A DNA stretch of 64,000 bases from Papio anubis (Eukaryota; Chordata; Mammalia; Primates; Cercopithecidae): the NCBI RefSeq assembly GCF_008728515.1, contig NC_044978.1, forward strand, positions 144,642,262 to 144,706,261, written 5' to 3'. The notes under the pieces were generated by a model that worked only from the letters and a program-made list of their open reading frames with translations, was not told where the DNA came from and ran no database searches. Below, piece by piece: positions 23,856-35,064 of the stretch. Each line of letters begins with the position of its first letter. The stretch's first letter is position 1. Both the position numbers and the translations under genes were made by a program.

Positions 23856-25350
23856 ACATGAAAATAAGTTACTAAAAATACGTCACAGTTGATAAATAAT
23901 TATGATTTCATTGGACGTTTTGCAGTCTATGTTCTAATGGAGCATATGTAACAGCCCCAATTCTTTCTTAAAATCTATTTAAACAACATATGTGGCTAAA
24001 TCATCTATATTCAAAACTCCATTATGTATTATATCAGTAATATCTTAGGAAAAAAGTTACAAGGACTTAACAAAATGTAATTTATGATGGACAATTGTTT
24101 TGATGCATAGGTGGTGTTCTTTCCCTCCAGTTTTTGGAGATATTTGAGGTCAAGGGGAAAAAAATGAACGTGTGGAATGTTATTTTTTTCCATTTGTTTA
24201 ATTGAATTAATACTGTGGGAAAGGGGAAATGATGTAAAGTAAACTGACTTGAGTTCTGTGAAGAGTCATAATTTATTAGTATAAGTAATTGCTGTATCTT
24301 ATGAAGTCAGGCATTGGGCGTTCATGGGTCACTTGGGGTGCTCAATGGTTCTGCAGCATCTTCACTTTCATATGTCCTCCTAGAAACAAGCACCTTAAGC
24401 CTAGACAACTTTAATGGCATTCCCTATTGGTGTAGGTCCTTGAACAGTTATATATCCACTTGGATATCAGTTGCAGTTGTTAAATAACTTCCCAGTAAAT
24501 AAAATGTGGAAAAAAATGTAATTCAGTACTTGCAGCTTGTCTTAAGGTTCTAAAACGTGTTCTAATAAAATGTGTGCCCTTTTAAAGTTCTGTCAAATCA
24601 CTCCTTGAAAGTCTCTGTGACTTAATGTTGGAGCCACTGTGCTGTTTGGCAAGAAGGACTGGCAATTAAGCTTTTGTAGCCAGTATTCAAATTTGAGAAT
24701 GTCACTTTATTACTTTGGTTTTTAATTATGGACTATGTCAGCAGAAAGACTTCCACTGAATACAGTAAAAGAAAAAAAAACAAACCCTTCTTTCCTGGAA
24801 ATGGTAGTCAATGAAGAGAAAAGCAGCATTCCTAGAAATGTATAATTTATGATTGAAGCAAGAGGCTCCCGTGGATTATCATAAAGGTAGTTTTAAACAA
24901 GGATGGAGACTTGTGGGAGGCTTCATATGACTGGGTGCCTCTGGCAGTAGAGTTTTGGCCTCTGATGCCAGAGAAGAATGTAACTACTTCAAGCCTTGTA
25001 AGCTGAGCTCTGGAAGAAATGCAATGAATTATGTGTCTGCACTGTAGAAGGGCTAACTCATCCCTTAGACAGAGCAAGACTTTTGTTGCTGTTAAGAAGA
25101 AAAAATAAAGCCTTGCTTCGGTAGGCAATTTTCCCAAGGTAAAGGCATTCCAGCTTTCATTTAAAAACTCTCATCCCTGTTCCCCGACCCCTGCCAATAA
25201 TTTAGAGGTTGTTACGCTGCATAACTTCAGGGACCCCAGCCATATAATATGCTATGAAATTGTGCTCTTGAGGGCCATTTTCATAAAATAACTTGGGAAT
25301 AGTGCCCTCTGGTGTTGTGGAACTTAGGGGCTCTTGTGATAGCCATTATT
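23856..25350. other. AT-rich unique sequence
   Basis: No recognised transposon, RNA gene or coding region. A 96-codon minus-strand frame (24847-25137) has no domain. Confidence 0.45.
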
Positions 25351-25351
25351 T

Positions 25352-25737
25352 TCCATTATTTATTTATTTAACTTGTATTTTAGTTTCAGGGGTACATGTG
25401 CAGGTTTGTTCTATAGATAAATTGTGTGTGCCTCAGGGGTTTGGTATCCACATTATTTTGTCACCCAGGTACCCAATAGGTAGTTTTTGATCTTCACCCT
25501 CTCCCAACCCTCCACCCTCAAGTGGGCCCTGGTGTCTGTCATTTCCTTTTTTGTGTCCACGTGTACTCAATGTTTAGCTCCCACTTATAACTGAGAACAT
25601 GTGGTGTTTGGTTTAAATGAACTAAAGCAGGAACATGTCCATTCCTGTTTTAGTTCATTTAGGGTAATGGCCTTCAGCTTCATCCATGTTGCTGCAAAGG
25701 ACATGTTCTTGTTCTTTTTTATGGTGAAAGCCATTAT
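25352..25737 (-). mobile_element. L1 LINE 3' end with internal hairpin
   Basis: Antisense L1 3' untranslated region and the last part of ORF2. Landmarks are GGGGTACATGTGCAGGTTTG, ACCCAGGTACCCAATAGGTAG, TTTAGCTCCCACTTATAA, GAGAACATGTGGT and CATCCATGTTGCTGCAAAGGACATG. The element is 5' truncated, as most L1 copies are. Within it, 25615-25660 carries an inverted repeat that the L1 family lacks. Confidence 0.9.
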
Positions 25738-25740
25738 TGA

Positions 25741-26921
25741 ATAGTCTGTGTTATGTTCCTTTCTGCAAAGAGCAGAAGACAGTCATGGGAGAGAGAAAGG
25801 AACCATTGGGTTCCATTCTTTTCTCCCTCAAGTGCAGCCCCTAACTTCCCTTCCACTTCATGTGGGCTTTTCCAAGCCACTGTGGAGAAGTGCTTAACTT
25901 ACCAGTCTGGATCTGCCCAAATGAAGTACTGGTAGAATGGGAGACCAGCCTGGTTGTATTCTGAGGCTATCTCCCAGTTTGACCTCTTTCAGTAGTCAGA
26001 GAACCTTAGGTTGCAAAATCAGACAGGCCTCTCACCATGTGTCAGAGTGGCAATGCTGCATTAGAGATAAGACCCAAAGGCCAAATGGACTTGAACATGT
26101 CCTCCATAGGTGACTCTTCTTGAGTCAAATGGAGGCTTTCTTACTCTGAGGGACCTATTTAGGCCAGAAAAACCTGATTTCTATCATGCAGATTTTCATT
26201 ATTGGTAGAATTCGTTCATTATTTGAAAAACTGTTACCTAAGAAAATGTGACAACTGGCTAAAAGACCAAATCCATCATGTTTTAACCTCTAATTGAGAA
26301 AAGAGGACATAGGGCCTTGTGGCAGAGCATAGGAGGAAGATCAGAAAAATCAGCTCTCTTGGGTTGATTTTTTCTTCTGTTAAATAGGGTGACTGGAACA
26401 GATTCTGTCTTAAGTTGTAAAATGTATTGAAAGTTTGAAATGTACAAATAAAGTATAGAAGTTTATGAATTTAAATTTTATCTTAAAATAACCTAGAAAA
26501 AAAATTCATTTGTGTGCTCTCAAAGACGCTTTCTTGAGTGGAGGAAACATAGCCATTTGTTAGAGTCAATGCCCTGGGAATTGGAGTGTGTCAGCCTGAC
26601 AGCATCACCTGCGAACAGTGTGGCAGTGTGAATGCAGTTGATCGCTGCTGAACGTGAAGACCCCTAAGGAAGCCTCTATCTGTGACAGTCAGTAGACTTG
26701 GGTCAATTCCGAGGCACACCTGTAAATTAGGGAGGTCCATCTTTGGTATTTCCCTGCTCTTTGCTTTTTTGCCATTCATCTTCCCCTTTTCCACATGTAT
26801 CTACACTATTTCTTTTGTCTCTCCCCTCAGCCTGCACCTTGTCCTTGCCTGTTTCTTTCCCCCAAAAGAAATGCACCTATTCCAATTGTTCTACTCCAAG
26901 CTAGTTTTGCTTTTTCTTAAA
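25741..26921. other. Unique sequence, no feature recognised
   Basis: Mixed-composition DNA without a recognised repeat or gene. The frames at 26591-26794 (minus) and 26682-26924 (plus) overlap and are probably chance. Confidence 0.45.
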
Positions 26922-27040
26922 TGAAAATAGAGTCTCCCTATGTTGCCTAGGGAACTTCTGCGCTCAAGCGATCCTCCCACCTCAGCCTTCTCAATAGCTG
27001 GGACTATAGGCGCACACCACCTACCTCTAGGCTAGTTTTG
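26922..27040 (-). mobile_element. Old Alu-related fragment
   Basis: Words of an antisense Alu in order (GAGTCTCCCTATGTTGCC, CTCAAGCGATCCTCCCACCTCAGCC, AGCTGGGACTATAGGCGCACACCACC) are compressed by internal loss. This suggests an early monomer or a deleted AluJ. Confidence 0.7.
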
Positions 27041-28134
27041 TAAAGTATAGTTCATGTAACCCTGGCAGTGTTTAGCATGATACCTGGACATATATTTGAA
27101 ATGGTAGTCATTAAGTGTTTAAATTGTATTTGAAACACAACTTGTACATCATGGTTCTGAGATATTATCACTTAGAGCTAGGCAAAAGTAGGAATATACA
27201 TTTTCTAAAAAATAAATCAATTTAAATGAAATACTGAGTAAATAATAGCATAGTATATCATGAGATGGAAGCAATCATTAAGGAGGTACCTAAAGGTCTG
27301 AAATTGGAAAACATCTGAATAGATTAATTTTTGCCAAGGAAATAGAAAATCACTTAGTGAGCTTCACTCTCACTCCAAGTACGAGAAAATCACAAAATAA
27401 CAGTGATCTTAAGGACAGAAACAGAAACTATTTGCCATGGAAGCTCCAATGATATTATGTATAGTCAATTTTGTGTGGTAATTCCAATGTTGCTGTCTAT
27501 TATTTCTGATAACTTTTGCTCGTGGTGTCTTGATTTTTTTGTGTGTTCTGTGATTTTTGACCAAGAGCTCTTATTCCTTGGGTAATTATTTGGGAATTTA
27601 TTTGAAGTCTGGCTTGAAGGGTTTTTCCCAGATTCCTTGGGTGAACCATCCATTCAAAACTACTTTAAATTCTAGGCTTGAGGTTTTTCAGATCTGTAAG
27701 GTAATAAGAATTTGAACTATGAGCTCTTGTGTTTCTTTTCAGTTATCTTTCAGCGAATGGAATACAAACCGTTTTGAAGGTCAGCTTTCAATTACAATCT
27801 ATGGTGGAGGTGGTAGAGGAGAGATTTCTCCCTGTGCTCCTCTACTCAATGCCAAGGTTCAAGAAAGGAAGTTTTCTTGCCATTCTCTGGGAGAATGGGT
27901 TATTTCAACTTCACTTACACCCGAGCACTTTGTCTCTCATCCTCCATATCCCTTAAGGCCATGAAATCCCAAGTCCCAAATCATGTGGGCTCAGCAAATA
28001 CTTCCTGATGGTAATTGACTTCAGTGCCCTATATACCTTTCTGGATTCCTGCTTTATTTAGTTTTTGCCCTGTGGATATTTCTTACTTATTTTGCTTACT
28101 TCTTGACACATTTACAAAGTTTAAAAAGTACTTT
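27041..28134. other. AT-rich unique sequence
   Basis: No recognised element or gene. Frames at 27719-27964 in two registers overlap and are domainless. Confidence 0.4.
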
Positions 28135-28798
28135 ATAAAAGAACTCTCACAGATAGTTGGATGGGGATGTAAATTGGTACAACCACTTTGGAAAACTGTA
28201 TGGCAGTATATACTAAGGCTAACCCTATGCACACCTATGATGCAACACTTTCATTCTTGGGTGTGTAACCAACAGAAACACATACACAAATTCTCCAAGA
28301 CACTTATAAGAATGCTCACAGCAGCTTTATTCATAGTAGCCTTAAAACTAGAAACTACACAAACACCCATCAACAGAATGGCTAAATAAATTGTGGCATA
28401 TTTATATTACGTATAGTCTACACCACTATACCGAGATTGGGAATGAACAAAGTACAATGACATGTAGTAACGTGAGTGTATTCCACAAGCATAAATAAAG
28501 AACCCAGACACAAAAGAAAACATACTTTGTGATTTCATTTACATAAAATTCAAAATCTATGCTGTTAGAAGTCAGGGTAGTGATTACTCTTGGAGGATTA
28601 GTAACTGAAATGAAACTCAAGGGAGACATTTGTGGTGCTGATAATTTGTTCTTTCTTTTTTAAAAACATATATCTGCTGAGACATGTTCTGTCTTAGTCT
28701 GAGTACTGGTTACACAGATCTGTCCAATTTGCAAAAATTCATCAAGCTAAAAATATTTGCATTTCTCTGAATATACATTTTATGTTTCTAAGAAGGAA
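28135..28798 (+). mobile_element. L1M-type LINE 3' end
   Basis: Sense-oriented end of ORF2 and the 3' untranslated region of an old mammalian L1. ORF2-derived words include GGATGTAAATTGGTACAACCACTTTGG, TTATTCATAGTAGCC and CAAACACCCATCAACAGAATGG. The 3' part has ACAGATCTGTCCAATTTGCAAAAATTCATCAAGCT. The reading frame is broken, and this is a truncated fossil. Confidence 0.85.
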
Positions 28799-28889
28799 AA
28801 TCACCTTTTACATCATTTAAAAATCTTTCTAGTGGGAAGAGTGAGCAGAGTAAGTGGTTTGCCACATTTCACTTAATGAAAGTGGATTT

Positions 28890-28970
28890 TGTTTGGCTTG
28901 ACATTGAATTTCCAGGGTCTGGCACAGTATTTGGCACATAGTAAGTTATCAATAAATATTGGTAGAAGTC
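28890..28970 (+). mobile_element. MIR 3' fragment
   Basis: GGTCTGGCACAGTATTTGGCACATAGTAAG followed by ATCAATAAATATTGG matches the last ~60 bases of MIR in sense orientation. Confidence 0.6.
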
Positions 28971-29165
28971 ATACATTTGGAACTTAATTTTTTAAAACAC
29001 ACAATTATTAGTTGACTAGTTTTTTAAATTTAAAAATAACAGGAAATAATTGATATATACTTTTAGAAATATAATTGCCTTACTCTAAAAAAATGTGAGC
29101 TGAACAGATTATTCCCAAAAAGCCAAAGGATAAGTGAAGGAGGCTCAAATTGTTCCCCAATTTAA

Positions 29166-30062
29166 AGGCGGCCAAGTGTGGTGGCTCACACCTGTAATCC
29201 CAGCATTTTGGGAGGTGGGAGGATTACTTGAGTTCAGGAGTTCAACACCAGCCTGGGTAACATAGTGAGACCTGTCTCTACTAAAAAAATTTTTTTTAAC
29301 TTCAACTTTTATTTTAGATATAGAAGCTACGTGTGCAGGTTTGTTACATGGGAATATTGCATAATGTTGAGGTTTGGGGTACAGATCCCATCACCCAGGT
29401 GTGAATGTAGTACCCAATAGGTAGTTTTTTTAGCCTATCCTCCCTCACTCCACCCTTCAATAGTCTTCAGTGTCTATTGTTCCCATATTTATGACCATGT
29501 GTGCTTAATGTTTAGCTCCCACTAGTGAGAACATGTGATATTTGGTTTTCTGTTCCTGTGTTAATTTGCTTAGGATAATGTCCTCCAGTTCCACCCATGT
29601 TGCTGCAAAGGACATGATTTCATTATTTCTTATGGCTGCGTAGTATTCCATGGTGTATACGTACCACATTTTCTTTATCCAATTTACCATTGATGGGCAC
29701 CTGGGTTGATTTCACGTCTTTGCTATTGTGAATAGCACAGCAATGAAGCTGATGATGTGATTCTATACCTAGAAAATCCTAAAGACTCTGCCAAAAGGCT
29801 CCTAGAACTAATAAACAACTTTAGTAAAGTTCCAAGATACAAAATCAATGTACAAAAATCAGTAGCATTTCTATACACCAACAATGTCCAGACTGAGCAT
29901 GCAATCAAGAACAAAAAATCTAAAAAATTAGCTGGGCATGGTGGTATATGTCTGAAATCCTGAGGTGAGAAGATTGCTTGCACCCCCAGGAGTTTGAGAT
30001 TACGGTGAGCTAAGATCATGCAACTACACTCTGGCCTGGGTGACAGAGTAAGACCCTGTCTC
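29166..30062 (+). mobile_element. AluJ-type SINE split in two by an L1
   Basis: The left arm is 29166-29290, ending CTCTACTAAAAAAAT in the A-rich linker. The right arm resumes at about 29918 with CTAAAAAATTAGCTGGGCATGG and ends near 30062 at CCCTGTCTCAA. The two parts are collinear parts of one Alu. The intervening 29291-29911 is L1, inserted in the linker, a typical TTAAAA-like L1 target. Confidence 0.85.
29291..29911 (-). mobile_element. L1 with inverted 5' segment (twin priming)
   Basis: From 29291 to about 29747 the L1 3' end reads antisense (T run, TTTAGCTCCCACTAGTGAGAAC, GGCTGCGTAGTATTCCATGG). At about 29748 it switches to sense L1 ORF2 coding sequence from the reverse-transcriptase region, beginning at an Ala-Asp-Asp codon trio (GCTGATGAT) and running to about 29911. 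The inverted block comes from further upstream in ORF2. This orientation switch is the signature of twin-primed L1 insertion. Confidence 0.88.
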
Positions 30063-30139
30063 AATAAAATAAAATAAAATAAAATAAAATAAAATAAAAT
30101 AAAATAAAATATAAAATAAAATATAAAATAAAATAAAAA
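30063..30139. repeat. (AAAAT)n microsatellite in Alu tail
   Basis: About fifteen AAAAT-type units with two ATATAAAAT variants, grown from the A tail of the split Alu. Its reverse strand gives a spurious Phe/Ile/Leu-rich frame. Confidence 0.95.
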
Positions 30140-30739
30140 GAGAGAACAGAATGTTCCTAGGATTGATGTATGGATACAAGGAATTCTTACATTCTATTTT
30201 AGATGTTTGGCCTATCTCAAAGGGCAAAGAGTAAGAGTAATTTCTGCAATGAGAAGGAAAAAGAAAAAAAAAAAGCATCTTTCTAAAAGTTCAAATTATA
30301 TTTAGATATGAGGACATTTTACTGGAGGAAGTTAAAGCTTATGCTGAAAACTGTGATCGCTCTGTAAAGAAGCGTCAGTGAGCCATATGACCTTGACCAA
30401 GTCTCCTATCCTCTATTTCCACTATTTCACTTACAACAAGAGAAACAAGTTTCCTTCAAAACTAAAATTCTTGAATTGCACTATTTCATCTCATTGTAGA
30501 AAAAACTGGCTTGAATTACCTTAAAAATAAGAATTATAAAGCATTATAAAAATAAGAATGAAAAATAAGAATTATAATAAGATACAATATTATGTATGAT
30601 AAATTTTGTGTTGCTTAGTAGAGGTCTTTTGAGGGACCTTGATTTAAGATTGAATAAGATTTGTAGTTAGAATATAGATTATTTAAAGTTTCTTCTGTGT
30701 TTTGGTAGATACCACCGTAGCAGACACATTGTGGCTCGC
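30140..30739. other. Unique sequence with possible MIR scrap
   Basis: No gene recognised. A weak MIR-like order lies near 30380-30440 (CATATGACCTTGACCAAGTCTCC). Confidence 0.4.
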
Positions 30740-31085
30740 TGTCCACTGAGCCTGTTTCTTCTTCCTGGACACATACCTAGGCTCTCTTTCTCAGCCTCCT
30801 TTACAGTGAGGTGTGGTCACAAGTGTTCTGGTTGATGGAGCATTAGTGGAAGTGATACGTACCATTTCCAAGTCCGGCCCGTGGACATCTCCCACCCAGG
30901 ATCCTCCAGCCTCTTGCCCTTTGGCTGCATTTGGCAGCATTGTATCCTCATAAGCCTTATGTTAAAGACGGCAGAGCCACAGGTGGAGGGATTCTTGGTC
31001 CTGAGTTACCACTTGGAGGAGAGCTGCTGACCAGTCAGGGACACCTGTTTTGGTCTTTTCGTGAGCGTGAAATAAATATCTATCA
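30740..31085 (+). repeat. Old interspersed repeat, family A (name not assigned)
   Basis: It shares word order with 53060-53510 and 59885-60100 in this window: a TTTCTCAGCCTCCTTTACAGTGAGGTGTGGTCAC-like block, a GTTCTGGTTGATGGAGC block, a CTCCCACCCAGGATCCTCCAGCC-like block, and (here) a terminal GAGCGTGAAATAAATATCTATC block. All three copies look like one ancient mammalian repeat. I do not assign a family name. Confidence 0.55.
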
Positions 31086-31359
31086 CATTTGATTCATTAT
31101 ATGGCTTGAATTTGAATTATATGCTATTAATGTGTATTTGACTAAACAACCCTCACAAAATTGAAATGTGGCTTAAAAGAGAAACGGCAGATTGAAGAGA
31201 ATACTAATGAATGATTCAAGAAAAGCAAATAAGAAAATGGCAGAGCTAATGTTTCTCCTATTCAGAATATCTTTAGGAAGATGGGTTTGCTAATAAGATA
31301 AAGTTTTGTCCTCTCCCTCATTCTCTAGGAACTGGGTTAATCATTACAATACTGACACA

Positions 31360-31490
31360 AGGAAGGCATCAGAATATGGTAGAAAGGGTAGAGACTTTGG
31401 ATTCAGTTAGCCTGAGTTTTACTACCCAGTGCCTCAATCTTCCATTTATAAAATGGAACTAATAATATCGACTTTGCTAGGTTGTTAGTG
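31360..31490 (+). mobile_element. MIR SINE (first of a pair)
   Basis: GACTTTGGATTCAGTTAGCCTGAG, GTGCCTCAATCTTCCATTTATAAAATGGAACTAATAATA and AGGTTGTTAGTGG follow MIR order in sense orientation. Confidence 0.75.
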
Positions 31491-31499
31491 GCAAAACAT

Positions 31500-31715
31500 T
31501 GTAGTTAAAAGCATGAAGTTGGGGTGAGACTACCTAGAATTGAATCCTGGCTTTGCCATGACCTGGCTGGGGTAAAATATCTAAATTCTTTGCAGTTCAG
31601 TTTCTTCATCTGTAAGATGGGGCTAACATACTTTAGAGAGTTAATGTGAGAATACATGCAAAGTATTCAGAACAGTGCTTGACACAAAGATGTATGTAAG
31701 TGTTTATTAGTAACC
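31500..31715 (+). mobile_element. MIR SINE (second of a pair)
   Basis: A second, more complete MIR lies directly downstream: TTAAAAGCATGAAGTTGGGG, GAATTGAATCCTGGCTTTGCC, CAGTTTCTTCATCTGTAAGATGGGGCTAACA and TCAGAACAGTGCTTGACACA. Each member has its own head and tail, so they are two insertions in tandem orientation. Confidence 0.85.
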
Positions 31716-32713
31716 TACAGATGAGAAATATGTAACAAACAGAGATATAACTAATTAAGGGAAGTTTGTAAGTAAAGGAGGGGTTGCCCAGTGGATTGAG
31801 TCCCTTGTTATTATTGCAAGAATTAACTGGAATATGGACAAAAATTCCTCACATTGTAGACACTCATTAAATGGCAATAATGCATGAGGCAAAGATAGTT
31901 GGCAATACTTGTTTGCACATAAAAATGACAGAATCTTAGTTTGACACTTTCCATGTACACAATACCCTATTGTTCAAACATTTCATTTTAACCCAGTTCA
32001 GTTTATCCAGTATGTGCTGGTCTGATGTGAAAAAATTTGATTCCATGATTCATCAGGTTATTGCACTGAGAAAAAAATACAGACTATAGAAATAAATTTG
32101 TCCTTCAAGACCAGAAGTTGAGAGCTCATGTGTTATGCTGCCCTCTTCATACTGAGCTGCACAGCAAGCCCTATCCACCAGACTATGATGAGTAAGGCCG
32201 GACATCCTTTCCCCTTAGCTAGGCAAAGCGATAGACACATTGTTCAGATGGTAGAATATTATTTTGGATTGTGCCCTTTTACCAGTAAAACATTTTTGAG
32301 CAGGTATATATATTTACCTATAAACTATCTATACTTAATGTTCACATATATAAGTATACAGACTTATATACTATACGCTAGTATCCTTATATAGCATTAA
32401 ATTATAATATATACAGAAAAGTAGACATTTTAACAGAATGAAATAAAGGAAATTAAATGTAGTATAAAAGTTATTCCTAATTGTGATAGCTTCATCCTAT
32501 CAATAGCCAATACCTCAAGGCTAAACATGTAGCTAGGGTGAGTTTCATTGTTAATGAGAGTGTATGTTAATTCATATTTCAATTTGGATAATTTCTTGAT
32601 AATTTCAAAATTGTTTGGCTGACTTATGTCAGATATGATTAGATCATCCTTTTCAAAAAACTTCATATTGTAGCTGAAGAGCCTTTCTAGGAATAAGAAG
32701 GGTAAATTCTACC
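31716..32713. other. AT-rich unique sequence
   Basis: No recognised transposon or gene. Frames at 32128-32394 and 32430-32666 are AT-rich and domainless. Confidence 0.4.
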
Positions 32714-33045
32714 TTTTTCTTTTCTTTTCTTTTCTTGCTTTATATATATATATATTTCCCTGGGACAGAGTATTGCTCTGTCACCCAGGCTGGAGTGCAG
32801 TGGCACAATCTTGGCTCACTGCCACCTCCACCTCCTGGGTTCAAGCAATTCTCCCTGCCTCAGCCTCCCAATTAGCTGGGATTATAGGCGCCTGCCACCA
32901 CACCTGGCTAATTTTTGTATTTTTTAGTAGAGATGGGGTTTCACCATGTTAGCCAGGTTGGTCTTGAACTCCTGACCTCAGGTGATCTGCCCGCCTCAGC
33001 CTCCCAAAGTGCTGGGATTACAGGCATGAACCACAGCTCCTGGCC
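32714..33045 (-). mobile_element. Alu SINE with (TTTTC)n and (TA)n tail
   Basis: The antisense Alu body runs from about 32758 (GGGACAGAGTATTGCTCTGTCACC) to GCTCCTGGCC. Its tail has turned into TTTTC repeats (32714-32736) and a TA run (32740-32755). Short target-site duplications, AATTCTACC, flank it (near 32705 and 33047). Confidence 0.93.
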
Positions 33046-33079
33046 GAATTCTACCATTTTTAAATTGCACTTGCTTCAC

Positions 33080-33478
33080 GTATTAGTCTGTTCTGGAACT
33101 GCTATAAAGAAATACATAAACATGGTAATTTATTTAAAAAGAGGTTTAATTTTATTTAAAAAGAGGTTTAATTCATGGTTTTGCAGGCTCTATGGGAAGC
33201 ATGGCTGGGGAGGCCTCAGGGAACTTGACAATCATGGCAGAAAGCAAAGGAGAAGCAGGCACTTCTTACATGGCCAGAGCAGGAGGAAGAGAAAGAAGGG
33301 GAAGGTGCTACACACTTTAAACAACCAGATCTCATGAGAACTCACTTACTATCATGAGAACAGCAAGGGGGAAATCCACTCCCATGATCCAATCACCTCC
33401 CACCAAGGCCCTCTTCCAACATTGGGGATTACAGTTTGACATGAGATTTGGGCGGGGACAGAAATCCAAACCACATCA
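33080..33478 (-). mobile_element. MaLR LTR (MST/THE1-like), solo
   Basis: Antisense LTR of the ERVL-MaLR class. It has GTATTAGTCTGTTCTGG at one end, GGGGAGGCCTCAGGGAAC, CAGATCTCATGAGAACTCAC, CACTATCATGAGAACAGC-like, CCATGATCCAATCACCTCCCACC and GACATGAGATTTGGGCGGGGAC. No internal retroviral sequence is attached. It is less similar to the THE1 pattern than the copy at 42254. A 22-base tandem duplication (33130-33151/33152-33173) lies inside. Confidence 0.85.
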
Positions 33479-33569
33479 CTTCATTAGTATGATACTCATT
33501 TGTGGTTTCTCCTCTTAAGTAACATTCCTACTTTGCTAGTTTAGTTGAAACTGCAAAACGAAATTCTTA

Positions 33570-33872
33570 TTTTTTATTTTATTTTATTTTTGAGACAGGG
33601 TCTCACTCAGTCACACAGGCTGGAGTGCAATGGGTCAGTCATGGCTCACTGCAGCGTCATCCTCCTGGGCTCAATCAGTCTTACTGCCTCAGCATCCTGA
33701 GTTGCTGGGATTACAGGTGCATGCCACTATACCCAGTTAATATTTTATTTTTTGTAGAAATGGGGTTTCACCATGTTGCCCAGGCTGGTCTCAAACTCCT
33801 GGGCTCAAGTGATCTGCCAGCCTCAGCCTGACAAAGTGCTGGGGTTGCAGACATGAGCCACTGTGCCCGGCC
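33570..33872 (-). mobile_element. AluJ-type SINE with long target-site duplication
   Basis: Antisense Alu with a TTTTA-rich tail at its left and GTGCCCGGCC at its right. It is flanked by 19-base target-site duplications (CTGCAAAACGAAATTCTTA at 33551-33569 and a two-mismatch copy at 33873-33891). The body is diverged (CTCAATCAGTCTTACTGCC), suggesting an old J-type. Confidence 0.95.
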
Positions 33873-33891
33873 CTGCAAAACATAATTCTTA

Positions 33892-34414
33892 ATCTATTAA
33901 ACTGAGGCACAATCTAAATTGCACTGTTTCAATATGCCTCCAGCAAACAATCATGCGAAGAAGGCTGCAGATGCCCCTGCTCTTTCCCTGGGAGAGATCT
34001 TTTGGACACATGAATCTCTGACAGAGGGACTGAATGCAACAATGCCAATCCATATTTTTCAGGTTACTCAAGTTAGATTTCTGACTTTTAAGCCTAAAAG
34101 TGTAATCACAAGCAGAAGTTCTAGTATTTTCTTACTGAACATCCAAAAGATCACTGGGGGCCCTCATCTCACTTTAGTCTGCACATGATGTAGACTGTTT
34201 CATTCATTCTCTTGCAACATCCTGGCTGTGGATGTTGTGGACTATTTTTTTGAAGATCTCTGGCATGATCTGAATCTTCTTCAGATCTACCAGATCTTCC
34301 TCATGGGAAAGAGAATGTTACGTTCTGTAATACAACGTTTGTAATTGAAACCTTAGCAATAGAGGCAGGAGAAAATTGAATAGCTGCTTTAAGGCTTGAC
34401 CTTGGAGGCTGGTG
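33892..34414. other. Unique sequence, no feature recognised
   Basis: No repeat or gene recognised. An 89-codon frame at 33919-34188 is domainless. Confidence 0.4.
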
Positions 34415-34565
34415 AGCACAATGGGGAAGACATAGGTTTGGGGCATCAGTCAGACCATGATTCAAGTCCTGGTTCTCCTGCCTACCCATTGAGGGAACTT
34501 CTGGTAAGTTAAGCAATCTGAATTTCGACTTCCCCATCTGAAAAAGGTGGTAATACCTATGGCAT
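34415..34565 (+). mobile_element. MIR SINE, 5' part
   Basis: GGTTTGGGGCATCAGTCAGACC, ATTCAAGTCCTGGTTCTCCTGCC and CATCTGAAAAAGGTGGTAATACCTA follow MIR order up to about two thirds of the family length. The remaining 3' third seems to continue at about 35065-35125 beyond an insertion. Confidence 0.7.
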
Positions 34566-35064
34566 TAGTTAGGATAAAATTAGGTTGCTGTTTAAAGAGA
34601 CAGAAAGAGAAAGAGACCTCAAAGTACGATGACATAAAAAGATACAGTTTTAATTCTCTTTTATGTAAAAGTTAGGTAGGTGGTCCAAGGCTAGTATAGT
34701 GGTTCTGTAGTGGCAGGAACCTAGCTTCTATGTTGTTTTCATTCATCCTTTGCACTACTGGGCTCCTCTCTCATGTTAAAATGGCACTTTCAGTTACTGC
34801 TATGATGTCTGATTCCAGACAGAGGGAAGGAGGAAAGGGAAAAGAAAAGACACCCTGCTTTTCCTTTAAGGGCTTGACTTGGAAGTATTCAAATCCACGC
34901 TAACCACATGGCCACGCCTAACAGAAGGGAGCATGGGAAATGTAGTATTTTCTGGTAGTGTGTGTCTAATTCTAGGTTTCTGTTACTAAAGCAAGACGGA
35001 GAATGGTTATTGGGGGCACAATAACACTTGTTATTGGTCTCTGGAACACCTCCCTCTCAGGATA
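34566..35064. repeat. Old interspersed repeat inserted in a MIR (family not assigned)
   Basis: It has the texture of a mammalian repeat (AAAGAGACCTCAAAGTACGATGACATAAAAAGATACAG, GGCTAGTATAGTGGTTCTG, CCACATGGCCACGCCTAACAGAAGGGAG, GGGAAATGTAGTATTTTCTGG, GGTTATTGGGGGCAC). The two MIR parts flanking it are collinear, so this block appears to be the insertion. Confidence 0.5.

Noticed and set aside
29757..29963. Reverse-transcriptase-like open frame
   Set aside because: It is the inverted 5' piece of a truncated L1 and lacks all other ORF2 domains.
30063..30139. Regularly spaced repeat resembling an array
   Set aside because: It is an (AAAAT)n microsatellite from an Alu tail. There are no unique spacers, so it is not a CRISPR.
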